Source of the DNA: Microbacterium sp. SD291
Lineage (GTDB): Bacteria; Actinomycetota; Actinomycetes; Actinomycetales; Microbacteriaceae
Reading direction: 5' to 3'
DNA: 64,000 nucleotides
NCBI RefSeq assembly: GCF_017355365.1
Contig: NZ_JADIJR010000012.1
Span: 41,895-105,894, forward strand
Both the position numbers and the translations under genes were made by a program. Each line of letters begins with the position of its first letter. The first letter of the stretch is position 1. Of this stretch, positions 25,932 through 33,759 are shown in pieces. Below the pieces are notes generated by a model. That model was given only the letters and a program-made list of their open reading frames with translations, was not told the DNA's origin and did not search any database.

Positions 25932-28022
25932 TCACTCCGACGGCGGTCCCTCCGGCCGGTGCGCGCGGCGCCCCGACACCACCACGGGGCGCCCGGCGCG
26001 CTCCTGGCCCGGCACCGGACGCGATCGGCGGCCGTAGATGAGCTCTGACGAGTCGAGCAGCCACGGCACCAGCGTGATCGAGACGCCGTGCACGAGCATG
26101 AGCTGGTTCGCCATCCGCCTCGCGCGCCGGTTGTGCAGAAGCGATTCCCACCAGTGGCCGACGATGTACTGCGGCAGGTAGACCGTCACGACGGAGGAGC
26201 CGTGCTTCTCGCGGTACTTCCTGATGAACTCCGAGATGGGCTGCGCGAACGACCGGTACGGCGACTCGACGATGATGAGCGGGATCGGCATGAGGTGGTC
26301 GGCCCACTCCTGCTGCAGCTCCGCGGCCTCCTGCGAGGACACGGCGACGTGCACCGCCAGGGTCTTCCCGTGCTTCGCGGCGATCGCGTATTCGACCGCC
26401 TTGACGACCGGCTTCTGCAGCCGGTTCACCAGCACGACCGCGACATCCCCCTTCGCACCGAAGTGCGTCGTGTCGTCGATCGCGATCTCGTGCTCGACGT
26501 CGCGGTAGTACCTCTTCACGCCCATCATCAGGAACGCGAGGATCGGGATCGCGAAGAACACCAGGTACGCGCCATGGGTGAACTTCGTCACGGTCACGAT
26601 CACCAGGACCAGCACGGTGAATGTCGCGCCCATCGAGTTGATCACCAGGCCCGCCCTGGCCGAGCGGCGGTCGGATGCCGTGACGCCGGCACCCTTCCCG
26701 TCGGTGCCGCGAAGGAGGCGCCGCCAGTGCCTGACCATGCCGATCTGGCCGAGCGAGAACGAGACGAACACGCCGATGATGTACAGCTGGATCAGCGTGG
26801 TCAGCTGCGCGCGGAAGATCACCAGCACGGCCATCGCGACGATGCCGAGCGCGATCATGCCGTTCGAGAACACCAGCCGGTCGCCGCGGGTGTTCAGCGC
26901 CTTGGGTGCGTAGCCGTCGCGGGCGAGCACGGAGCCGAGGAGCGGGAAGCCGTTGAACGCCGTGTTCGCGGCGAGCAGCAGGACGCACGCGGTCGCGGCC
27001 TGGACGATGAAGAACAGGATGCTGCCGCCGCCGAACGTCGCCGCGGCGATCTGCGCCATCAGGCTGGGCTGCGGGGTCGTGCAGTCGAAGCCGATCAGGT
27101 CGCACGGGTTCTCGGCGTAGTGGACGCCGGTGATCAGCGCGAGCGCGGTGAGGCCGGCGAACAGGCAGATCGCGATGGACCCCATCAGCACGAGGGTGGC
27201 CTGGGCGTTGCGGACCTTCGGAGTGCGGAAGGCGGGGACGCCGTTCGAGACCGCCTCGACGCCGGTGAGGGCGGAGCATCCGCTCGAGAACGCGCGCAGC
27301 ACGAGCAGGATGACGGCGGCCTGGCTGAGGTCCTCCGCGTGCACCGCGAACTCCGCGCTGGACGCGACCGGGGCGTCGCCGAGGAAGGTGCGGAAGAGAC
27401 CGGTGGCGATCATGAACCCGACCGACCCGATGAAGACGTACGTGGGGATCGCGAAGACGAGGGATGCCTCGCGCACGCCGCGCAGGTTCACGATGATGAT
27501 CAGGATCACGAAGCCGACGGCGAGCTCGACGCGGAGCGGGTCGAGTGCGGGGACGGCGGAGATGATGTTGTCCACGCCGGAGGCCACCGACACCGCGACT
27601 GTCAGCACGTAGTCGACCAGGAGGGCCGCGGCGACGACCACGCCGGGGATCTCGCCCAGGTTCTTGAACGCGACCTCGTAGTCGCCACCGCCCGACGGGT
27701 ACGCCTTGATCAGCTGGCGGTAGCTGAGCACGACCACGGTCAGCAGCACCACGACCGCGACGGCCACGATCGGGGTGAACGACAGGAAAGTCAGCCCGCC
27801 GATCAGCAGGATCATCACCAGCTCCTGCGGCGCGTACGCCACAGAGCTCAGGGCGTCCGAGGCGAAGATCGGCAGCGCCATGCGCTTCGGCAGCAGCTGC
27901 TCGTCGACCTGTTCGGACGTGAGCGGGTCGCCGATCAGGATCCGCTTCGCGAGCTGCGGGGTGTCCGCGCTCTTCGTGGTTTCGTCTGGCACGTCCGGCG
28001 ACATTACGCCGGAGAACGGCAT
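25932..28022 (-). CDS. APC-superfamily transporter, KimA-like potassium importer
   Basis: 696 aa. About twelve membrane helices follow a conserved cytoplasmic lead (LLPKRMALPIFASDALSSVAYAPQE), with AYPSGGGDYEVAFKNLGEIPG, SSGCSALTGVEAVSNGVPAF and a ~190-residue soluble C-terminal domain (from about residue 480). These mark the YdaO/KimA branch of the APC superfamily, whose studied members are high-affinity K+/H+ symporters inhibited by c-di-AMP; potassium as substrate is inferred. ATG 28022 and ATG 28004 are both possible; neither has a strong SD. A phased repeat array begins 12 bp upstream of 28022. No c-di-AMP riboswitch was seen. Confidence 0.82.
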   Translation of the reverse strand: MPFSGVMSPDVPDETTKSADTPQLAKRILIGDPLTSEQVDEQLLPKRMALPIFASDALSSVAYAPQELVMILLIGGLTFLSFTPIVAVAVVVLLTVVVLSYRQLIKAYPSGGGDYEVAFKNLGEIPGVVVAAALLVDYVLTVAVSVASGVDNIISAVPALDPLRVELAVGFVILIIIVNLRGVREASLVFAIPTYVFIGSVGFMIATGLFRTFLGDAPVASSAEFAVHAEDLSQAAVILLVLRAFSSGCSALTGVEAVSNGVPAFRTPKVRNAQATLVLMGSIAICLFAGLTALALITGVHYAENPCDLIGFDCTTPQPSLMAQIAAATFGGGSILFFIVQAATACVLLLAANTAFNGFPLLGSVLARDGYAPKALNTRGDRLVFSNGMIALGIVAMAVLVIFRAQLTTLIQLYIIGVFVSFSLGQIGMVRHWRRLLRGTDGKGAGVTASDRRSARAGLVINSMGATFTVLVLVIVTVTKFTHGAYLVFFAIPILAFLMMGVKRYYRDVEHEIAIDDTTHFGAKGDVAVVLVNRLQKPVVKAVEYAIAAKHGKTLAVHVAVSSQEAAELQQEWADHLMPIPLIIVESPYRSFAQPISEFIRKYREKHGSSVVTVYLPQYIVGHWWESLLHNRRARRMANQLMLVHGVSITLVPWLLDSSELIYGRRSRPVPGQERAGRPVVVSGRRAHRPEGPPSE

Positions 28023-28033
28023 CCGGACGCGAT

Positions 28034-28083
28034 CCTCACGGTTTCCCTACGGGTTGCCTCACGACCCTGACGAAATCCTTACG
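28034..28083. promoter_or_regulatory. five-unit phased direct-repeat array upstream of KimA-like gene
   Basis: CCTCACG (28034), CCCTACG (28045), CCTCACG (28057), CCTGACG (28066) and CCTTACG (28077): five near-identical 7-mers at 9-12-bp spacing, spanning 43 bp between first and last starts. Read with the gene they are CGTNAGG. Same unit count and span as the array before the kdpD-like gene, so probably bound by the same OmpR-type protein, perhaps KdpE. Confidence 0.65.
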
Positions 28084-28097
28084 AGTGCTCCGGGAGC

Positions 28098-28457
28098 TCA
28101 GCTCCCGTGCGGGCGCGGCATGTACCACTCGGTGAACTCCGCAGCCCGCCCTGTGTCGTCGAGCCGGATCACCCAGAGGTTCAGATAGTCCCGCTCGTCC
28201 GGGTACTCCGTGCGGCCCTGCACCAGGACGAACCCCTCGTGCTCCTTCACGACCTCCCATTCGAACGTCCAGGATCCCGGCTCGTCGAGGTCCTCGAGCC
28301 AGCCGCCGACGATCGCCTCGCGGCCGACCCTGGGCTCGGCATCCGGACTCGTGAGATAGCGGGCGTCCTCGCTGAAGAGCGCCCCGATCTGATCCGGGTC
28401 GTTGGATCGCCACGCCTGCACATAGTCCTCGACCCACTGCTCGCCTCTGCTCGTCAT
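28098..28457 (-). CDS. SnoaL-like (NTF2 fold) protein
   Basis: 119 aa from ATG 28457 (MTSRGEQWVEDYVQAWRSND). It has the short NTF2/SnoaL-like pattern: an N-terminal helix ending in ALFSEDARYLTSPDAEPRVG, then alternating beta strands (WTFEWEVVKEHEGFVLVQGR, YLNLWVIRLDDTGRAAEFTEW). Proteins of this fold include polyketide cyclases, isomerases and many unknowns; no catalytic assignment is safe. It is next to the KimA-like gene, same strand, 75 bp upstream, separated from it by the repeat array. Confidence 0.8.
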   Translation of the reverse strand: MTSRGEQWVEDYVQAWRSNDPDQIGALFSEDARYLTSPDAEPRVGREAIVGGWLEDLDEPGSWTFEWEVVKEHEGFVLVQGRTEYPDERDYLNLWVIRLDDTGRAAEFTEWYMPRPHGS

Positions 28458-28567
28458 GACCACAGGTCTAAACCGGAATGAGCGATCAGGCAAGGCCCTC
28501 GCGTCCGGGTCCGCGCACATGGCGGACACACAGCCGTTTCCGATCACGGATGCGTAACGTCGATGAC

Positions 28568-29266
28568 ATGACCACGGTTCCCGTCTACGAGCGCGCGATC
28601 ACCGAGGCGAAGGAGCTCCGCGACGAGTTCCAGCGCTTCCTCCGTGAGTACGAGTTCGGCATGCGCGAGGTGGAGACGAAGATCTCGATCCTCCGCGACG
28701 AGTTCACGCATCACCACGCGTACAACCCGATCGAGCACGTCAAGAGCCGGCTGAAGTCACCGGACAGCATCGTCGAGAAGATCGCCCGCAAGGGCATCGA
28801 GGAGCCGGACTTCGAGCGGATCCGCGAGGAGATCACCGACATCGCCGGCGTGCGCGTCACGTGCAGCTTCGTCGCCGACGTGTACCGCCTCTTCGATCTG
28901 CTCACCGCGCAGGACGACGTCACCGTGCGCACCGTCAAGGACTACATCGCGCACCCGAAGGACAACGGCTACAAGAGCCTGCACGCGATCATCGAGGTGC
29001 CGGTGTTCCTGTCGACCGGAGCGCTGTCGGTGCCTGTCGAGGTGCAGTTCCGGACCATCGCGATGGACTTCTGGGCGAGCCTCGAGCACAAGATCTACTA
29101 CAAGTTCTCGAACCAGGTGCCCTCGCACCTCGTCGAGAGCCTGTCGGATGCCGCGGAGGCCGCCGCCGAACTGGACAGCCGGATGGAGCGCCTGCACCGC
29201 GAGGCGCACGGCGTCCCGCAGCGGCAGCTCGCCCCCGCCCCGCCGCCGCACATCGTCCAGGTGTAG
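28568..29266 (+). CDS. small alarmone synthetase ((p)ppGpp synthetase, RelA/SpoT synthetase domain only)
   Basis: 232 aa, the usual size of stand-alone RelP/RelQ-type synthetases, which transfer pyrophosphate from ATP to GDP/GTP. Synthetase motifs, in order: SRLKSPDSIVEKIARKG, EITDIAGVRVTCSFVADVYR, YIAHPKDNGYKSLHAII and VEVQFRTIAMDFWASLEHKI. There is no HD hydrolase domain. ATG 28568 gives the family-typical start; an in-frame ATG seven codons upstream is possible. Monocistronic. Confidence 0.92.
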   Translation: MTTVPVYERAITEAKELRDEFQRFLREYEFGMREVETKISILRDEFTHHHAYNPIEHVKSRLKSPDSIVEKIARKGIEEPDFERIREEITDIAGVRVTCSFVADVYRLFDLLTAQDDVTVRTVKDYIAHPKDNGYKSLHAIIEVPVFLSTGALSVPVEVQFRTIAMDFWASLEHKIYYKFSNQVPSHLVESLSDAAEAAAELDSRMERLHREAHGVPQRQLAPAPPPHIVQV

Positions 29267-29296
29267 CACGCCTCGAGGTGCGAGGAGCGGCTTGCG

Positions 29297-29352
29297 TGCG
29301 GGGTCAAAAGTGCATCCGCGCGAGCCGATTCGGATGCTCTTCTGGCCCCGCA
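29297..29352. repeat. intergenic hairpin between convergent genes
   Basis: Arms 29297-29318 and 29331-29352 are inverted at 19 of 22 positions (TGCGGGG... to ...CATCCG) with a 12-nt loop; further outer pairing (GAGGT/ACCTC) extends it. It may serve as a bidirectional terminator for the alarmone synthetase and amidohydrolase genes, but its imperfect arms resemble the other intergenic palindromes. Confidence 0.6.
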
Positions 29353-29392
29353 AGCGCGCGACCTCAGGTCGGGGCCGGCGCGCGGGATGCCG

Positions 29393-30625
29393 CTACGCCA
29401 GGAACTCGCGCGCGGCCACAGACAGCGCTGTGACGCCGACCTCGATCGTCGGATGGATCTCGGGGGAGAAGTACGGCGAGTGGTTCGTCGGGATGTCGCT
29501 GTCGAGCGTGCCGGCTGCTGCCGCCGCAGCGAACTTCTCGGGGTCGACGCCGCCCCAGAACCAGAACACCAGCGGCACGCCGGCGTCCCGCGCGAACCAT
29601 GAGACGTCCTCGCTGCCGGTGAACATCCCCGGGTCGATCACGGATGCCTCGCCGAGGACGCGCTGCAGAGCCGTGGTCACCCGCGCCGTGGCATCCGCGT
29701 CGTTGATCGTCGGCGGCAGCGTGTGGTCGGTGCGGATCTCGGGTTCGCGCTCGGCCCCGGATGCCGCAGCCTCGGCGCGCACGATCCGCTCGACGCTCGC
29801 GAGCACCTTGGCACGGCCCTCGTCGTCGGCGTAGCGCAGGCTGAGCTCGAGCTTCGCCTCCGCCGGGATGATGTTGTTCTTGAGGCCGGCGTGGATCGAG
29901 CCCACCGTCACGACGCCCACGCCGCGGGGATCCACCTCCCGCGACGCGATGGTCTGCAGGCGCATCACGGTCGCCGCGGCCATCACGATGGGGTCGATGG
30001 TCGAGTGCGGGCGGGATCCGTGGCCGCCTCGCCCGTGCAGGGTGACGGTGAGGCCGTCGGATGCCGCCATCTGCGTACCGGGGCGAACGCCGATCGTGCC
30101 CGCGGGGAGCGGGGTGACGTGCTGGCCGAGCACGATGTCGGGCTTCGGGTAGCGGTCCAGGATGCCGGCATCCAGCATCGCCCTCGCGCCTGCGCCGTAC
30201 TCCTCCGCGGGCTGGATGAGCACGACGACCGTGCCAGACCAGGAATCGCGCTCGGCGACGAGCCTCTCGACGGCGCCGATCATGGCGGTCACGTGCATGT
30301 CGTGTCCGCAGGCGTGCATCACGGGCACGATGTTCCCCGCGGGGTCCACTCCGGTGGCGGTGCTCGCGTAGGCGCGACCGGTCAGCTCGGCCACCGGCAG
30401 CGCATCCATGTCGGCCCGCAGCCAGACGACGGGGCCGTCGGTCCCTGAGCCTGTCGAAGGGTTGCGCAGCACGCCGACGACTCCGGTGACGCCGACGGCC
30501 TCCTCGACCTCGAGTCCCAGATCACGCAGGTGGCCGGCGGCGATGCCGGCGGTGCGGGTCTCCTGGAACGACAGCTCCGGGTGCTGGTGCAGGTCGGTGT
30601 AGAGCGCTTCGAGGTCGATGGCCAT
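29393..30625 (-). CDS. M20 family amidohydrolase
   Basis: 410 aa. IAA-amino-acid hydrolase/hippurate hydrolase branch of M20: HQHPELSFQET (N-term), WLRADMDALPV, the metal-binding MHACGHDMHV (about residue 105), PAEEYGAGARAML with catalytic Glu, LGQHVTPLPAG and the C-terminal NHSPYFSPE metal ligand. A lid/dimerisation domain lies between about residues 180 and 295 (TLHGRGGHGSRPH). It hydrolyses N-acyl amino acids or similar amides; the exact substrate is unknown. Residues NPSTGSG near position 55 are encoded by a dispersed REP-like element (30443-30461). Confidence 0.92.
   Translation of the reverse strand: MAIDLEALYTDLHQHPELSFQETRTAGIAAGHLRDLGLEVEEAVGVTGVVGVLRNPSTGSGTDGPVVWLRADMDALPVAELTGRAYASTATGVDPAGNIVPVMHACGHDMHVTAMIGAVERLVAERDSWSGTVVVLIQPAEEYGAGARAMLDAGILDRYPKPDIVLGQHVTPLPAGTIGVRPGTQMAASDGLTVTLHGRGGHGSRPHSTIDPIVMAAATVMRLQTIASREVDPRGVGVVTVGSIHAGLKNNIIPAEAKLELSLRYADDEGRAKVLASVERIVRAEAAASGAEREPEIRTDHTLPPTINDADATARVTTALQRVLGEASVIDPGMFTGSEDVSWFARDAGVPLVFWFWGGVDPEKFAAAAAAGTLDSDIPTNHSPYFSPEIHPTIEVGVTALSVAAREFLA
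30443..30461. repeat. REP-like element inserted in the amidohydrolase gene
   Basis: CCCTGAGCCTGTCGAAGGG is a quasi-palindromic 19-mer that I recognise as a widely dispersed extragenic word in high-GC bacteria (TTCGACAGGCTCAGG). Here it lies within a coding sequence, in frame, giving the surface-like insertion STGSGTDG between VVGVLRN and GPVVWL. Only one copy is seen in this window. Confidence 0.6.
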
Positions 30626-30718
30626 GCGCTGAGCTTAGCCGCGGACGCGAAAACCCTTCGGGGCGGAGGGGGAGGTACGCTCGGTCGCACGATGTTCGTT
30701 GCGCGGGAGGGGGTCGTC

Positions 30719-31408
30719 ATGTCACGGTCACCCGATGACGTGCACCCGCCGATGGCCCAGGAGGCGGTCTTCGTCCTGTGGACGACGGTCGCCGCCGTGC
30801 TGCTCATGGTCGCCACCGTCCTGGTGATCTGGCTGGCCGCCGTGCCTTGGGGGCCGATCGTCTGCGCGGCGATCTCGTCGCCTGCACCCCATTGCATCTT
30901 CGAGAATCGCGTAGGCACGGGCGCGGTCGTCACGGTGGTGGTGGTCGCGGTCGGGCTTGCCACGGCATCCGCGTCGATCCTCCGCCGACGGGGGCATCGT
31001 CTCGGCGTGCGGGTCGGGCTCGTCCTCCTGGCGATCCTGCTGTTCATCGCCTACCCCGTCGTCGCCTGGTCTCCGGGATTTCCGCTCGCCGGCGCCGGCG
31101 CCCACGGCCAGTCAGCGCAGGCGGATCCAGCCGGCAGGTGGGTGAGTGAGGACGGGGGAGAGGCATACCTCCTCGTCACAGCGGTGGGCAGGCTGGAGGG
31201 GTTCGACGGCTGCAACGGCTTCAGCGGCTCCTGGTCGCGTTCGGATGCCGGTGGGCTCATCGTCTTCGACGACACGGTGATGTCGCTGATGATGTGCGAC
31301 GGCGTCGACGATTGGCTCACACGGGGGAGGTTCGCCGTGTCCGAGGACGATCGGCTGCGGATCCTGGACGAATCGCACACGACGATCGGCACGCTCGTGC
31401 GGGACTGA
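30719..31408 (+). CDS. membrane protein with C-terminal META (HslJ-like) domain
   Basis: 229 aa from ATG 30719, preceded by GGGAGGGGG at 30705-30713 at proper spacing. Three membrane helices (about residues 15-37, 58-78, 90-112) lead to an external META domain with the signature GRLEGFDGCNGFSGSWSRS, the usual Cys later in SLMMCDG, and a terminal strand. Two Cys pairs are possible outside the membrane. META domains occur in secreted stress proteins such as HslJ; function here is unknown. Divergent from the amidohydrolase. Confidence 0.8.
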   Translation: MSRSPDDVHPPMAQEAVFVLWTTVAAVLLMVATVLVIWLAAVPWGPIVCAAISSPAPHCIFENRVGTGAVVTVVVVAVGLATASASILRRRGHRLGVRVGLVLLAILLFIAYPVVAWSPGFPLAGAGAHGQSAQADPAGRWVSEDGGEAYLLVTAVGRLEGFDGCNGFSGSWSRSDAGGLIVFDDTVMSLMMCDGVDDWLTRGRFAVSEDDRLRILDESHTTIGTLVRD

Positions 31409-31518
31409 TGCGGGGCCGGATCAGGAGGGGAGCGCCAGCCGGTGACGAAGATCAGGCGCGCCGGACGCCGCGGCTAGGCTGGAACCGCCTCACTCGAGGC
31501 GATCACCCCGGGAGCACC

Positions 31519-33021
31519 ATGACCATCGTGTCGTCCGACGATCGTTCCCGCTATCGGGCGAACCCCACGGTGCTCGCGGCGCTGAAGAGCCCGCGCCTGC
31601 TGACGCGCGAGGTCCTCGCGGGCCTCGTGGTCGGCCTCGCGCTGATCCCGGAGGCGATCGCGTTCTCGGTGATCGCCGGCGTCGACCCGAGGGTGGGACT
31701 GTTCTCCTCGTTCATCATGGCGGTCGCGATCGCCTTCCTCGGCGGACGTCCGGCGATGGTCACGGCGGCCACCGGCGCCGTCGCGCTCGTGGTCGCGCCG
31801 ATCGCCCCGCAGTACGGGCTGGACTACCTGATCGCGACGATCATCCTCGCCGGTGCGTTCCAGATCCTGATGGGCGTGCTCGGCGTCGCGAAGCTCATGC
31901 GGTTCATCCCCCGCAGCGTCATGACCGGCTTCGTCAACGCGCTCGCGATCTTCGTGCTCAGCTCGCAGTTCCCGCAGCTGATCGACGTGCCGTGGCTGGT
32001 CTACCCGCTGGTCGTGCTCGGCGTCGTGGTCATGCTGCTGATGCCGCGCATCACGCGCGTGGTCCCCGCGCCGCTCGTCTCGGTGATCATCGTGACCGCG
32101 GTCGTGCTGGTCTTCGCCCTGAACGTGCCGACGGTCGGCGACCAGGGCGAGCTGCCGCGCAGCCTCCCCTCGCTGTTCCTCCCAGACGTGCCGCTCACCT
32201 GGGAGACCTTCACGATCATCGCGCCGTTCGCACTCGGCGTCGCGCTGGTCGGGCTGATGGAGTCGCTGCTCACCGCGAAGCTGGTCGACGAGATCACCGA
32301 CACGCACTCGCGCAAGTCGCGCGAGTCCTGGGGGCAGGGCGTCGCGAACGTGCTCTCCGGGCTCTTCGGCGGCATGGGCGGCTGCGCCGTGATCGGCCAG
32401 ACCATGATCAACGTGAAGGAATCGGGCGCGCGCACCCGGATCTCGACCTTCTGCGCCGGCGTGTTCCTGTTCCTCCTCGTCGTCGTGTTCGGCGACTTCG
32501 TCGCGACCATTCCGATGGCCGCGCTCGTCGCGGTGATGATCATGGTCTCGATCGGCGCGTTCGACTGGCACAGCATCCGTCCTTCCACCCTCCGGCGGAT
32601 GCCGAAGAGCGAGACGTTCGTGATGGTCGCCACGGTCGTCCTGGTGCTGATCACGCACAACCTCGCGGTCGGCGTCGTCGGCGGGGTGCTCGTCGCCTCC
32701 GTCCTGTTCGTGCGAAGGGTCGCGCACTTCGTGACCGTCACGAGGACGATCAGGGCGGATGCCGCGCACTACGTCGTCGACGGCGAGCTGTTCTTCGCCT
32801 CGAGCAACGACCTCACCACGCTGTTCGAGTACGCGGACGACCCGGAGCGCGTCGTGATCGACCTCTCCGGCTCGCACATCTGGGACGCGTCGACGGTGGC
32901 GGCGCTCGACGCGATCGAGACGAAGTACGCGCAGCACGGCAAGCGCGTCGAGCTGATCGGCCTGAACGACGACAGCGGATCGTTCCACGGGCGCCTCAGC
33001 GGCGGCTTCCCTCCCGCGTGA
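31519..33021 (+). CDS. SulP family anion transporter with STAS domain
   Basis: 500 aa. ATG 31519 follows GGGAG at 31510-31514. The membrane part begins LAGLVVGLALIPEAIAFSVI, carries GGRPAMVTAATGAVALV and GMGGCAVIGQTMINVKESGARTR, and is followed by a C-terminal STAS domain (about residues 405-495; VVIDLSGSHIWDASTVAALD). Family substrates are sulfate, bicarbonate or dicarboxylates. It differs clearly from the SulP gene at the window start, so they are not a recent duplication. Downstream genes are on the other strand. Confidence 0.92.
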   Translation: MTIVSSDDRSRYRANPTVLAALKSPRLLTREVLAGLVVGLALIPEAIAFSVIAGVDPRVGLFSSFIMAVAIAFLGGRPAMVTAATGAVALVVAPIAPQYGLDYLIATIILAGAFQILMGVLGVAKLMRFIPRSVMTGFVNALAIFVLSSQFPQLIDVPWLVYPLVVLGVVVMLLMPRITRVVPAPLVSVIIVTAVVLVFALNVPTVGDQGELPRSLPSLFLPDVPLTWETFTIIAPFALGVALVGLMESLLTAKLVDEITDTHSRKSRESWGQGVANVLSGLFGGMGGCAVIGQTMINVKESGARTRISTFCAGVFLFLLVVVFGDFVATIPMAALVAVMIMVSIGAFDWHSIRPSTLRRMPKSETFVMVATVVLVLITHNLAVGVVGGVLVASVLFVRRVAHFVTVTRTIRADAAHYVVDGELFFASSNDLTTLFEYADDPERVVIDLSGSHIWDASTVAALDAIETKYAQHGKRVELIGLNDDSGSFHGRLSGGFPPA

Positions 33022-33043
33022 GCCGCCGCGCTCCGGGCGGGGG

Positions 33044-33739
33044 TCAGCGCAGCTGGGCGAACCGCTCCACGCTCGTCGTGGGCCCGACCACCAGCACGAC
33101 GTCCCCGTCACCGAGCACGGTGTCGGCCTGGGCGTTGGTCCAGGTGCCCTTCCTGGGGCGGTACGCGGCGATCGTCACCCCGTGCGCGTCCCTGACGGCC
33201 GCCTGCGTCAGCGTGATCCCGTGCAGATGCTGCGGCGCGACGGTCTTCACGATCGCGTAGCCCTTGTCGATCTCGAGGTAGTCCGCGGCGGCACCCCTCA
33301 CGAGATGGGCGACGCGGCGGCCCATGTCGGTCTCGGGTGAGATCACCCTGTGCACGCCGAGCTGCTCGAGAACCGCGCCATGGCGGCTGTCGACCGCCTT
33401 CGCCCAGATCACCGGGACCTTCATCTGCAGCAGCAGCGAGGAGGTGAGGATGGATGCCGTGATGTCGGAGCCGATCGCCACGACCACGCGGTCGAACTCG
33501 CCGATCGCGAGCTGCTGCAGCACCTCCAGCCGCGTCGAGTCCGCTCGCACCACCTGCGTGAGCGCCCCGTTCAGCGACTGGACGATCTGCTCGTCGGCGT
33601 CGATGCCGAGCACCTCGGTCCCGGTGGCCATGAGTTCGAGCGCGAGGGCCGTGCCGAAGCGGCCGAGACCGATGACGGCGACGGAGTCGGCCTCCGCGAT
33701 GCGGCGTGCGTCCTGTCCGAACGAGAGGAACTTCGGCAT
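33044..33739 (-). CDS. trkA: potassium-uptake gating subunit, TrkA/KtrA type
   Basis: 231 aa from ATG 33739, with AAAGGA about 8 nt upstream. The N-terminal RCK/TrkA-N Rossmann domain (VAVIGLGRFGTALALELMAT, then VLGIDADEQIVQSL) binds NAD(H)/ATP; a C-terminal TrkA-C domain follows (about residues 145-231). Single-RCK size matches KtrA. It gates the membrane subunit encoded just upstream (20-bp gap, same strand). Confidence 0.92.
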   Translation of the reverse strand: MPKFLSFGQDARRIAEADSVAVIGLGRFGTALALELMATGTEVLGIDADEQIVQSLNGALTQVVRADSTRLEVLQQLAIGEFDRVVVAIGSDITASILTSSLLLQMKVPVIWAKAVDSRHGAVLEQLGVHRVISPETDMGRRVAHLVRGAAADYLEIDKGYAIVKTVAPQHLHGITLTQAAVRDAHGVTIAAYRPRKGTWTNAQADTVLGDGDVVLVVGPTTSVERFAQLR

Positions 33740-33759
33740 GTGCGGTCCTTTCTGAGGGG

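Noticed and set aside
28004..28097. c-di-AMP (ydaO-type) riboswitch before the KimA-like gene
   Set aside because: The space to the next gene is under 100 bp, filled by the direct-repeat array, and none of the conserved riboswitch features could be recognised.
29297..29352. Hairpin as a further member of the fixed-geometry palindrome families
   Set aside because: Its 12-nt loop and arm sequence match none of the other copies, so it is listed only as a stand-alone hairpin.
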